Of a stretch of DNA of 64,000 nucleotides, positions 46,381 through 56,420 are shown piece by piece (the stretch's first letter is position 1; every line of letters begins with the position of its first letter). The notes under the pieces were generated by a model that was given only the letters and a program-made list of their open reading frames with translations, did not search any database and had not been told where the DNA came from. The position numbers and the translations under genes are program-made. Source of the DNA: Myxocyprinus asiaticus (taxonomy: Eukaryota > Chordata > Actinopteri > Cypriniformes > Catostomidae); contig NC_059368.1 in the NCBI RefSeq assembly GCF_019703515.2, positions 33,320,735 to 33,384,734 of the forward strand, given 5' to 3'.

Positions 46381-46517
46381 AAAGCTCCAAACTTTGTTAC
46401 AAAAAGGCAAAGTTTCAACCAAATAGGTCTTCATCAGGCACGGCACACACAGCTTTGTTCATGATAATGGCCTAACTGGTCAAAACATTGCCTTTTTGTA
46501 ATAAAGTTTGGAGCTTT
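46381..46517. repeat. 30-bp inverted repeat around a 77-bp loop
   Basis: The arm 46381-46410 (aaagctccaaactttgttac...) and the arm 46488-46517 are reverse complements with one mismatch. The loop contains a cctgatgaagacc-type motif on the minus strand. It could be a small fold-back element or an inverted duplication. Confidence 0.8.
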
Positions 46518-47322
46518 AATTTCAGTGTGCAGACATATATGTTAATGACTGGCAATTGTGAGGGAAATGTGTAAGGTGATAGCTGTGTTATTAGAGTACA
46601 GTGGAAGGCAAATAACTGAAATTTTGGCTTATTGTAGGCCACAGTGAAGTACATTACTGTTCAGACAAACATGCTTAAATAATGAAATGTTAACCAAACA
46701 GAAATTATATTTAACTCAATAATAACTACTACTAACTACTTTTATTTTACTTGATATTTTTGACAGACATTACAGAAAAAAAAACTAAAAAAAAAAAAAA
46801 ACTTTAATTTTAAAATGCTGAGATTTATCTGTATTTATTTTTATTTTTTTAGTTATGTAAATATTTGTAGCCAAGTGGAGAAAGTCCATGACATTTAACT
46901 CTAGACATAAATTGGACGTGGCCCCTTTAAGAAGCAGAGGTTTGCAACATCTGCTTTACTACACTCTCTCATGTTAGAGAGGTGAGATTATATGTTGTGC
47001 AAGAGAGTTCCCATTTTTGTTAGTCGTTTGAGAATGATTTGGGTAAATATCAAATTTTACACAAAATGCTTACAAGTTGCATTACATATGTGTTTAGAAG
47101 TTATGTGTTTGTTATTGGTTATTTTAGAAGGATGAATATAGATTGCATGTGTGGACTTTGACCACGTTTTGTGCACATGCGAGGACTGGGTATGTAAATT
47201 TAGAATTAATCATATCTTATTTAATGATTTATAGCCCAGAGTGTTTTCCAATTAAGTGAACATGTGTAATGATAATTATATTGTTTTAAACTGTTATACA
47301 TGTCCTTAAAGCCTGGTTAAAA
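46518..47322. other. Non-coding gap
   Basis: A+T-rich sequence with poly-A near 46786-46802. No gene was supported. Confidence 0.5.
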
Positions 47323-48355
47323 ATGCATAACATGCTTTGAGTGATTTAAGCATGTGTTAAATGCATAAAAGCATGTGTTAAATGCAGGGTTGGAGGGGTT
47401 ACTTTAGAAATGTATTCCACTACAGATTACAGAATACATACTGTAAAATGTAAATTGTAACGTATTCCGTTAGATTACTCAATGTCAGTAACGTATTCTA
47501 AATACTTTGGATTACTTCTTCAGCACTGGTAGATTTTTTTTCACTTGTTCTGACTATAAAAACTCTGCCAATACAGTAAGACAAAATATACATGTTAAAA
47601 ATACATTCTCTGAATAACCTAAATATCTTATGCAGTGTTGTTTCTAAAACAAGATAAATCAAACTGATCTTGTTTTAAGGATTTTTTTGATTTTTTACAG
47701 GAAAACAATACAAATATTATTATCAAGAATAAGATTTTTGCCCTAATATCAAAGGTCTTAATAGAAAAAAAGAAATTATGATCCGTGAATTTTCTTGATA
47801 AAAGAAATATGATCGTGCCTGGTAACATGTGCATGTAAAATGGCCAGAAATAGCATTTTAGCTTAGCATAAAGCTGACAATTTACACAAGGTTTATTTCT
47901 ATTTCTTCTGCTCCAAACTTCAAACTTACTTCTCTGTCTGCTCGTATGAATGTAACACATCATAAGAAAGTGTTTCACCACTGTTCAAATGCACTTTGGA
48001 ACGCATTATTTATATCATGTATAAATGTTTTCTATCTGAAAGGACTAAATATTAAATGAAACAAATGAAAATAAAATGCAAAGTAATCTCTTCAGTGATC
48101 AAAATACTTTTTGAATGTAACTGTATTCTAATTACCAATTATTTAAATTGTAACTGTAGTGGAATACAGTTACTTATATTTTGTATTTTAAATACGTAAT
48201 CCCGTTACATGTATTCCGTTACTCCCCAACCCTGGTTAAATAATGCTTTGAGTGATTTAAGCATGTGTTAAATGCATAAACTGTTTGGAGTGATTTAAGC
48301 AAGTACTTAAATGCATAAAATGCTGTGAATGATATAAGCAGGTATTAAGGTGATG
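47323..48355. repeat. Minisatellite of about 38-bp units, interrupted by a MITE
   Basis: Units of the type atgcataaaatgctttgagt plus gatttaagcatgtgttaa occur on both sides of the hAT MITE (47323-47384 and 48235-48355), roughly five in all and partly degenerate. The MITE therefore landed in a pre-existing tandem array. Confidence 0.8.
47385..48234. mobile_element. hAT MITE family H, copy 2
   Basis: Ends CAGGGTTGGAGGGGTTACT and, in reverse complement, CAGGGTTGGGGAGTAACGG. Flanking 8-mers GTTAAATG (47377-47384) and GTTAAATA (48235-48242) match at seven of eight positions. 850 bp, no open frame that makes sense. It is the sister of the copy at 43251-44244 without the SINE. Confidence 0.88.
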
Positions 48356-48411
48356 TAAGCTGAAGCATACGGGTAGGCTAATGCCCTGTTTATAGTTTCA
48401 TTTAACATTAG

Positions 48412-49035
48412 TGTCATGGTTCCGGTGAGTTCATCGGTCTGTTCTGTTTGTTTTGTTATTTCTCTCCCTAATGTGTCTCTGGTGCTGTTGGCATGCGTGA
48501 TAATTAGTTGCGTGATCAGTGATCAGGAACACTGATTGTTCCCATGGGAACACTGATCACGCCACTAATTATCACTGCCCATTTAAGCCCTTCGTTTTGT
48601 CCTGTTCTTTGCTAGATATTTGTTTGGTGTTGAAGTAACTTACCTCGCTCTCTCTGCCTAGTTTGTCCTGTCTCGTGTGTTTGTTTTGGTTCCCTGTCTC
48701 TGCCCGTGTGTCTGGAGTGTGGTTGCCTTCCAATTTGCTGTACGCCTGTTCTCTTCGTCCACATCTCTTCAACGGAGGATTCCTCATGAATCTGCTCCTG
48801 AACAACCACAACATTTAAACTCGCCTACGAACACACTCTTTATGAAGGACTCCTTATGGATCTGCTCTCTGTGCGGTCGGTGCACACTCATCGAAAAACA
48901 CACCCATCACCATCTACTGCAGTCGGTGCTGGGATCTCCACACTTCACCTGGATCTGCTGAAGTTATAATTTATTGTTATTAAATCCTTTGAACTATTCC
49001 TCTGCTCTTGGGTCTCTTTATCTCACCTTGGTTTC
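48412..49035 (+). mobile_element. Possible LTR-like sequence
   Basis: The segment begins TGTCATGGTTCCGG, includes a 25-bp hairpin (48497-48575), a catttaagccc element that could be a weak TATA, and an attaaatcctttgaa polyadenylation-like stretch near 48978. Fish LTRs often have this layout. No second copy, convincing 3' boundary or target duplication was found, so this is only a suggestion. Confidence 0.3.
48497..48575. repeat. 25-bp hairpin
   Basis: Arms 48497-48521 (gtgataattagttgcgtgat...) and 48551-48575 are reverse complements with one mismatch. The 29-base loop itself contains a smaller inverted repeat built on gttcccatgggaac. Confidence 0.88.
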
Positions 49036-49344
49036 ATTACCATTTTTCATTTTTATATTTCATTGTACCGTATTTCATTGTACCGCATTTCATTTTTTTC
49101 TTTCTTTTTCTATTTTTTAATATAGTCAACCCCATTGGCGGCTGTTTTGTTTTTGTTTTTTGTTTTTTACAGCCGTCATATAAACCCCCCCAAACATAGC
49201 TCTGTATCCTGTGTGATTACACTGTGTAACAACCTCATTTTGCCTTTGTGACCAGGACAGTGATATTTTGAAATGTACCTATTTCCAATGAGAAAACGGG
49301 TGAATTTATCTTTTCGTTCACATAAAGTCAGAAAAAACAACATA

Positions 49345-49457
49345 TTAATCATCCTGGTTACTTGCGTAACCTCCATTCCCTGATGGAGGGAACGAGACAT
49401 TGTGTCGATGTAGTGACACTAGGGGTCACTCTTGGGAGCCCGAGACACCTCTGATCC
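49345..49457 (-). repeat. Partial DIRS-A terminal repeat
   Basis: The block runs from ggttacttgcgtaacctcc through gatggagggaacgagac to the tgacactaggggtcactc sequence. It is the outer part of a DIRS-A right-type terminus in inverted orientation. It stops where an unrelated segment begins, about 200 bases before the left repeat of DIRS-A copy 2. Confidence 0.8.
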
Positions 49458-49622
49458 CATCAGGAATGCCACCATTTTGAAGTCTCCTATGACTTCCCAG
49501 TCGTACTCATCATACTTCAAGGCATCCAGCAAGGTCTTGATACTGTTGTAATCCTCCTGAATGAGGTTCACTGAGTGAGCCAGGGGAAGAGACGGGTACT
49601 TGTTACTATTATGGACCAGCAC
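49458..49622 (-). pseudogene. Fragment of an unrecognised protein between DIRS-A repeats
   Basis: The minus-strand frame starting at 49622 reads MLVHNSNKYPSLPLAHSV, then EDYNSIKTLLDALKYDEYDW and EVIGDFKMVAFLMG, ending at the repeat boundary. The composition is protein-like and unlike the flanking repeats. I have an impression of a multi-copy fish or invertebrate protein containing a similar GDFKMVAFLMG block but cannot name the family. It appears to be a short exon-like or transposon piece trapped between two DIRS-A terminal segments. Confidence 0.45.
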
Positions 49623-50084
49623 GGCTTTGAATATTACTTTAGTATAAATACATGTTAATTTGGTTCCCTATCTGTCACTCACTCGATGTTGTGTCGATGT
49701 AGTGACACTAGGGGTCACTCTTGGGAGCCCGAGACACCTCTGGTCTTTGATAAAAGGCCAATGAAAATTGGCGAGTGGTATTTGCATACCACTCCCCCGG
49801 ACATACGGGTATAAAAGGAGCTGGTATGCAACCACTCATTCAAATTTTCTATTTGGAGCCGAATGGTTGATGCTCACTGAGCTGAATTCCCACGGCTGTT
49901 CATTCACCTCTGCTGGATCTGACAGCGCATTTCAGCGGCTTCTCCCCCCTCTGCACTGGTGCACTGCAGAGAACGCCCCTGGGTGCTTCGGCAGAAATAA
50001 AAGAGTATATTCTAAAAAAAGAGTATATTTATCTAAAAGAGTGGCACACACGGAACGTCTTTTTAAAGACGCGTCTTTTTAAAG

Positions 50085-51447
50085 ATGCCTTTCCGTTTGT
50101 GTGTTATTCCTCGTTATCTCTCACCTTCTGACGGCCACGATCACTGTCTTTCGTGTCTGGGCGCTGCTCACACGGAGACAGCATTCATGGATGGTCATGT
50201 ACTCATTGCGAGAACATGTCCATGGCAATGATGCAGTCCCGGCTTGCCTTTGTAAGAAAGCAAGCCACCACAGAGGCTCGCTGCCTCGGTCCTTCTACCC
50301 ACGGGTATGAGGCAAGCACAGCTAGCACTGGGGGCGATTTGGGGACCCCAATGTGACCACCTCCTTGGGCATCCCCCCACGGACCTCCCATTCCCCAGCA
50401 CGCTTGTCTGCCCCGATCGGGCTTCCGGATGAGTCCACCATTCGACCTCTTACTTGGAGCCCGTGAAGGTGATGAGCTCTCGAGCGCAGCATCGGAGAGC
50501 GGGCTCGTCCAGTCAGACGCGGAAGCCTCAGTAGGGATCCTCCATTCAGGCGTGGTCGCCCAGTCACAGGCTGATGCAGAGATGACGGATATGCTTTCCT
50601 GGGAAGCCGCGAGCATCAGGCTAGAGTGGAACCCTCCACTCTCCCCTGAACCCTCGCGGCTCGATGATTGGTTCCTGGGCTCGCGGCGCCACTCACAGCC
50701 ACGCCCCGCCCCGTTCCTTTCTTCCCAGAAGTGCATGAGGAGCTGACAAGGTCGTGGGAGACACCTTTTACTGCCTGGTCCTGATCTTTCAGCTCCCCCG
50801 CCCTCACTACCCTCGATGGTGGGGCGGCCAAGGGCTATTCGGCAATCCCCCCAGTGGATAAGGCGCTCGTGGTGCACCTATGCCCACAGAGCATCGCCAC
50901 CTGGCGCGGGCGCCCAAAGCTCCCGTCCAAGGCCTGTAGGTTTACGTCGTCCCTGACAGCCAAAGCCTACGGTGCCGCTGGACAAGCCGCCTCCGCCCTT
51001 TACGCCATGGCTCTCCTGCAAGTCCACCAAGCCAAGGCGCTAAAGGAACTGCACGAGGGTAGTTCTGACCCGGGATTGATGCAGGAACTGTGCTCGGCGA
51101 CCGACCTCGCTCTCCGGGCGATGAAGGACATGGCGCGGTCTCTCGGGCAGGCAATGTCCACCCTGGTGGTCCAGGAGTGCCACCTTTGGCTCAACCTGGT
51201 CGAGATGAGTGAGGCCGACAAGGCACTGTTCCGTGACGCCCCCATCTCCCAGGTTGGCCCATTCGGTAACACCATCGAGGACTTTGCCCAGCAGTTTTCG
51301 GCGGTGAAGCAGCAGAGGGAGGCCATTCAACACATCCTGCCCTGGCGTGGCTCAAGATTCCACACCCCATCTGCTCATCGCCAAGGGTGTCCTCCTTCAG
51401 CAACAGCACCGGCTCCTCCGCAGCCCGCCCCCACTGCCTGGCCCTGA
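50085..51447 (+). pseudogene. DIRS-A ORF1 / gag, frameshifted
   Basis: ORF1 begins at ATG 50085 (MPFRLCVIPRYLSPSDGHDH) with the CLSCLGAAHTETAFMDG zinc-ribbon-like segment, then shifts frame into CTHCENMSMAMMQSRLAF. A linker frame at 50429-50746 is acidic and Ser-rich. The capsid-like domain lies at about 50788-51447, continuous after a TGA near 50785. It includes ALTTLDGGAAKGYSAIPPVD, AKAYGAAGQAASALYAMALL, CSATDLALRAMKDMARSLGQ and ECHLWLNLVEMSEADKALF, ending in a Pro-rich tail and stop at 51445-51447. The product would package element RNA. The long minus-strand frame at 50203-50877 is antisense and was not called. Confidence 0.82.
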
Positions 51448-51984
51448 CACCACCCGTCTCACAGCCGGCCGCCAAGAACCCTAGAAAGGCTTCGAAGCAC
51501 CCCTGAGATGGGCAACCCAGGGACGAGGAGATCCGCTTCTACAGAGCTGTTAGAAAGACCACTCCTTCCCCGATGGAGAGCAGGGAGGAGAATCTTTTGT
51601 TTCATTTTTCGCTGCATGCCCAAGAGGCTGCGGTACCCAAAACTTCAACAAAAGAGTGGTTTCCTTGTTCTCTGCGTCACGTCAGGTGTACACGGCCGTT
51701 GTCACGACCACCGTGCACCGTCCCATTTTCGCAAGTTTGGCGCTCCAGCGGCCCCCCGCCCCTGCGTGCCCAGCTATGGCACAAACATGCCCACACCGGG
51801 TTGACTCCGACGGACTGTGGGGACAATGTTCCTCCTCCCCCCTCCTCGACCAATCTTATGGTGGGTATCAGGAGCCAAGTGCTTCGATGTCCCTGGACTC
51901 AGCACGGCCACGGGGCTCAAGCCCCCCTGATGTGGCGCCTCTGGCTCCCCCCCGCCGCGAGGGCCCACCCACCGGTATGTCCGA

Positions 51985-52774
51985 CGTGATTATCTCCTTG
52001 GTCCCCCTCGCCCGGAGTTTGGACGCGTGGCTTGCGCTTTCCAACCGCCTAGGTTCAGCGGCATCTGCTTCACCTCAGTGAAGGGTGAGAGAGCCGCTAC
52101 CTTGCGTGCAGAGATCGCGACCCTTCTGCGCAAGGGTGCGATAGAGCCTGTCCCTCCAGTCGAGATGAAGAAAGAGTTTTACAGCCCTTACTTGGCCACC
52201 AAAGAAAGGTGGTGGGTTGCGGCCAATCTTGGACCTACGAGTTCTGAACCGGGCCTTGCACAGACTTCCGTTCAAGATGCTGATGCAAAAACACATTTCA
52301 GCGAGCGCCAAGCATCAAGATTGGTTCGCGGCGGTACACCTGAAGGACACATACTTCCACGTCTTGGTTTTACCTCGACACAGACCCTTCCTGCGGTTTG
52401 CTTTCGAGGGCTGGGCGTACCAGTACAAGGTCCTCCCCTTAGGCCTGTCCTTGTCCCCTTGCGTCTTCACGAAGGTCACAGAGGCAGCCCTTGCACTGCT
52501 AAGGGAAGTGGGCATCCACATACTCAACTACCTTGACGACTGGCTGATCGTAGCTCACTCTCGAGAGTTACTGTGCACACACAGGGACCTGGTGCTCAGG
52601 CACCTCAGCCATCTTGGGCTTCAGGTCAACTGGGAAAAGAGCAAGCTCTCCCCGGTTCAGAGCATCTCTTTTCCTCACGAACGAGCGTGCACAGTCGGTG
52701 CTGAACTGTCTGAAGGCGTTCAGACAGAAGTCAGCGGTTCCACTGAAACTTTTTCAGAGGATCCTAGGGCATAA
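51985..52774 (+). pseudogene. DIRS-A reverse transcriptase, frameshifted
   Basis: The start is split over frames: IISLVPLARSLDAWLALSN, then PRFSGICFTSVKGERAATLR and LRKGAIEPVPPVEMKKEFYS. The main frame from 52217 reads MRPILDLRVLNRALHRLPFK. Motif A reads AVHLKDTYFHV: the catalytic Asp expected at residue 41 (52337-52339) is His. FAFEGWAYQYKVLPLGLSLS is motif B. NYLDDWLIVAHS (YLDD at 52529-52540) is an intact motif C. A frame change at about 52690 leads into the thumb (LNCLKAFRQKSAVPLKLFQR). With the first Asp gone the polymerase would be inactive. Confidence 0.88.
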
Positions 52775-53235
52775 GGCATCCTATGCGGTTGCCACACCGC
52801 TTGGGTTGATGCATATGAGACCGCTTCAGCACTGGCTTCAGACTCGAGTCCCGAGATGGGCATGGTGTCGCGGGACACATCGAATGGTCGACACGCCAAT
52901 CTGTTGCCGCATCTTCAGCCCTTGGAACAACCTAGCATTTCTACGGGCAGGGGTTGCCCTAGAGCAGGTCTCCGGGCATGTCGTGGTTACAACAGATGCC
53001 TCCAAGACAGGCTGGGGTGCCATATGCAATGGGCACACAGCTGCCAGCTCTTGGACTGGCCCGCAGCTGCACTGGCACATCAACTGCCTCAAGTTGTTGG
53101 CAGTACTGCTTGCCCTGCGGAGGTTCCGGCCATTGATCCAGGGCAGGACAACACAGCGACGGTAGAGTACATCAACCGTCAAGGCGGTCTATGCTCCCGT
53201 TGTATGTCACAACTCTCCCACCTTCTCCTTGTCTG
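52775..53235 (+). pseudogene. DIRS-A RNase H, damaged
   Basis: HKASYAVATPLGLMHMRPLQ links from RT. The RNase H has VVVTTDASKTGWGAICNG with the first catalytic Asp. Then comes WHINCLKLLAV, where the catalytic Glu present in copy 1 (INCLELLAV) is Lys, codon AAG at 53091-53093. A small deletion at about 53140 removes the residues around the next Asp (copy 1: HVLVWMDN; here only QDNTATVEYIN), and the domain end is deleted at about 53237. Confidence 0.82.
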
Positions 53236-54185
53236 GAGTTTGCTTCCCTGGAATCCTCCCACTGCCCGCTTTGGTACACCCTGACCAAGGCACCCCTCGG
53301 TATAGACATGCTGGCACACAGCTGGCCCCCTGGACTACACAAATACGCATTTCCCCCAGTGAGCCTACTTGCACAGATCCTGTGCAAGGTCAGGGAGGAC
53401 GAGGAGCAGGTCATCCTAGTAGCACCCCACTGGCCCACCCAGACGTGGTTCTCGGACTTCACGCTCCTCGTGACATCCCCCTCTGCGAATTCCCCTGAGG
53501 AAGGACCTTTTTTCTCAGGGATGGGGCACCATCTGGCACCCACGACCAGACCTCTGGAATCTCCACATCTGGCCCTTGATGGGACGCAGAAGACCTAAGT
53601 GGCCACAGTGGCAGACACAATCACTCAGGCTAGGGCTCCCTCTACGAGGCACCTGTATGCTTTGAAGTGGCGTCTATTCGCTAAGTGGTGTTCTTCCCTT
53701 CATGTGATCCTGAGACCCCGACCAGGCTATGTGCCCAAGGTTCCCATGACCCTGTTTAGGGATCAGGTGTTGAACCTGCAAGCACTGCCCCAGGAGGAGG
53801 CAGACCCAGCTTTGGCGTTACTGTGTCTGGTGCATGCTTTACGCATCTATTTGGATCACAAGCAGAGCTTTAGAAGCTCAAAGCAGCTCTTTGTCTACTT
53901 TTGTGGACAGCGGAAAGGAAGCGCTGTCTCCAAACAGAGGATCGCCCACTGGGTCATTGACACCATTGTGATGCATATCATGCTCAGGATGTGCCACCCT
54001 CGTAGCGCTACGAGCCCACTCAACTAGAAGTGTAGTGGCCTTCTGGGCCCTGACCAGTGGCGCCTCTTTGGCAGACATCTGCAGAGCAGTGGGCTAGGAG
54101 ACACCCAACACCTTTTCGAGGTTCTATAATCTCCGGGTTGTGCCAGTTTCGTCCCGTGTGTTGTCAGGTCTGAACAGGTAAGTTC
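53236..54185 (+). pseudogene. DIRS-A tyrosine recombinase, internally deleted
   Basis: The connector (LESSHCPLWYTLTKAPLGID, KVREDEEQVILVAPHWP) leads to APSTRHLYALKWRLFAKWC. At about 53690 the sequence jumps straight to HVILRPRPGYVPKVPM, losing about 430 nt present in copy 1, including the first catalytic Arg region. Downstream are LVHALRIYLDHKQSFR and the C-terminal boxes in another frame: RAHSTRSVVAFWALTSGASL with the HxxR pair (about 54010-54070) and FSRFYNLRVVPVSS with the Tyr (about 54115-54150). The copy cannot make a working recombinase. Confidence 0.86.
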
Positions 54186-54949
54186 CGGGACAGCTGGCCG
54201 GGTGTACCGCTTGCGTATAGCACCTTTCCCCTCCCATGAGGTGAAGACTTGCGCCTTTGACTCCCAGTTGTGTTCACAAGTTGTGATCCCTGGATGATTT
54301 TCCTCCTTAGCCCTGTGGCAGACGAGTTTGAAGAGAAACTCGCTGCCGGCCCAGTACATGTGCTAACTAAGCCCTGTACTGGGGTAGGTGCTCCACATGC
54401 ACTGGTTCTCCATAGGTGACCCCATGTGATATATCTTCCGCTAAATCATTTCCCTGTCGGTAAACTGCATCTTCCCTGGGCAGAGGCCCCTCTGACCCCA
54501 GTCACCATGCTTGTAGAAATTCCTCCCCTCTTGGGTAGGACCTACCAGGCGACTTCTCCATATGACATACTTCCGACAAGTCTCGGTAAGACCATGTGAT
54601 GTATTTCCACTCGAAATACCCCCCCCCCCTTCTCTGGGTGGGTTGTGGTCTCCACGGTGTCTTCCCCTTGGGAGTGACACCCCTCCGACGCAGACATTTA
54701 TGGCCCCCAGTCGGTTAATATATTCCACTCTTTTTGGGGAGAAAAAAAAGAGGAAAAGAGGCCACGGCTGGGCTAGCCTGTCCCTGTTTGTTGGGCAGTC
54801 GACTTGTTCCCGAAGGACCGTTCGATGCTCATAAGAGCGTTGGGGGAGGTTACGTGATGGCCTGGTGTGCTGGCTACGAGTCACACAGAGGTCTGCCCGT
54901 CTTGCACCGCTAGTCCATGTAACGCAGTTCAGTAGTCATGGCATTTTGT
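54186..54949. other. 3' untranslated part of DIRS-A copy 2
   Basis: GC-rich sequence between the recombinase end and the internal complementary region. It includes repeated phrases of the type ccatatgacatacttcc (54420-54620), matching the ccatatgtgatgttccc-like series in copy 1 at 38350-38560. No gene was supported. Confidence 0.55.
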
Positions 54950-55065
54950 ATAGGGACCCCTAGTGTCACTACATCGACACAACGTCGAGTGAGTGACAGA
55001 AAGGGAACGTCCTGGTTACTTTCGTAATCTCCATTCCCTGATAGAGGGAACGAGACGTTGTGTCA
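54950..55065. repeat. Internal complementary region of DIRS-A copy 2
   Basis: Contains cacaacgtcgagtgagtgac (complement of the left terminus) followed by ggttactttcgtaatctcc and agagggaacgagacgttg (complement of the right terminus), the same arrangement as in copy 1. Confidence 0.85.
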
Positions 55066-55632
55066 TTCTTGCCACAACACTGAACTACCCGCTGAAATGG
55101 CTGGGACCTTGTCTTGGCTCCTCAGCATAAAACCTGAATGAGTGGTTGTATACCAGCTCCTTTTATTCCCATATGTCCGGGGGAGTGGCATGCAAATTTC
55201 ACTCGCAAATTCCCATTGGCCTTTTTTCAAATATCAGAGGTGTTTAGGGCTCCCAAGAGTGACCCCTAGTGTCACTACATCAACACAACATCTCGTTCCC
55301 TCCATCAGGGAACAGAGGTTACGAAAGTAACCAGGACGTTCCCTGATGGAGGGATCGAGACGTTGTGTCCTCCCTGCCACAACGCTGTACTACCCGCTGA
55401 AATGGCCGGGACCCTGTCTCGGCTCCTCAGCACAAAACCTGAATGAGTGGTTGCGAGCCAGCTCCTTTTATACCCATATGTCCGGGGAAGTGGCATGCAA
55501 ATTCCACTCGCCAATTCTCATTGGCCTTTTCTCAAAGATCTTAGGTGTTTGGGGCTCCCAAGGGTGACCCCTAGTGTCACTACATCGACACAACATCTCG
55601 TTCCCTCCATCAGGGAATGGAGGTTACGACAG
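55008..55632 (-). repeat. Tandemly doubled right terminal repeat of DIRS-A copy 2
   Basis: Two complete right-end units follow each other with a period of 305 bases (gagacgttgtgtc at 55052 and 55357). Each carries a degenerate TATA, the atgcaaat octamer, the CCAAT pair and the tgacccctagtgtcactac terminus. Copy 1 has only one unit. Confidence 0.9.
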
Positions 55633-56246
55633 TAATAAACACTAATATAATAAATATAACCGTTTCTAATTAATGTTTCATTAACATTTATTCAGCATTC
55701 ACTGAAACCCCTTATCTGTCAACCACTAAGATGAATAGTCTATTAGTGGAATGCATTTCATGGTGTTTCTCTAAGAAACATGGTGAATTCAGTGATTCTA
55801 AGTCAAAAGCTCACCATCTTTAAGTTCATTCTCTATAAGTCAAGCATCTAGATACTCACAGACTTCTGGGCAAACAGAATAATATTTTGCTTTTTATTTG
55901 ATCGCCTCTCAGTTTCTTCTGCTCTTGTTTTTTGCATAAAAATAGCATAAAATTGTGGTTCACAGCTCTTGAACGCATCCACACACGCAACGCAGAGGGA
56001 ACTTTTCATTGACCATGAAAACGTGTCCATGACCATGCACTAAAGTTTGAGCAATCAAGTTTTCTCCTATAGTAGCACAGTAGACATCAGACTCTTTTGA
56101 CATGTTATTTGTTGCAATGTTGATAATGGCCGTCATTTGTGGATTTTCCAAGTGCTTGGAATGAAAAAAATAAATAAATTGCACACGTGCAAATGTTGGT
56201 GGCGCTGGTCCACCAAGATCGATGGCTGGTCCATGCAGTGTCAGAC
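55633..56246. other. Non-coding gap
   Basis: Ordinary A+T-rich sequence between DIRS-A and the next MITE. No gene was recognised. Confidence 0.5.
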
Positions 56247-56420
56247 TCAGGGTTGGGAGAGTTACTTTTAAATGTATTCCACGACAGATTACACAATACA
56301 TGTAGTAAAATGTCATTTGCATCATATTCCACATTATGTAGTTTATGAAATGTAATCTAAATATGTAAATATTTAATAGGGAAATTAGCTTTAAAGCCAC
56401 CATACAAGAATAACAAAAGT
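56247..56420. mobile_element. hAT MITE family H, left-end fragment (copy 3)
   Basis: Starts CAGGGTTGGGAGAGTTACTT and follows the family for about 100 bases (atgtattccacgacagatta). It then diverges and lacks the right end. Confidence 0.65.

Larger units (their letters stand above)
49661..55632 (+). mobile_element. DIRS-A copy 2, longest copy
   Basis: Contains the left terminal repeat (49661 to about 49868, with CCAAT pair, ATTTGCAT at 49780-49787 and TATA at about 49809-49817), ORF1/gag, RT, RNase H, a damaged recombinase, an internal complementary region (about 54950-55065) and two right terminal repeats in tandem. At almost 6 kb it is near full length for a DIRS element. Internal deletions hit the RNase H end and the middle of the recombinase, and frames are broken repeatedly. 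Base composition is far richer in GC than the flanks. Confidence 0.9.

Noticed and set aside
50203..50877. 224-codon minus-strand open frame
   Set aside because: It is antisense to DIRS-A ORF1 in GC-rich sequence where stops are rare; no domain was recognised.
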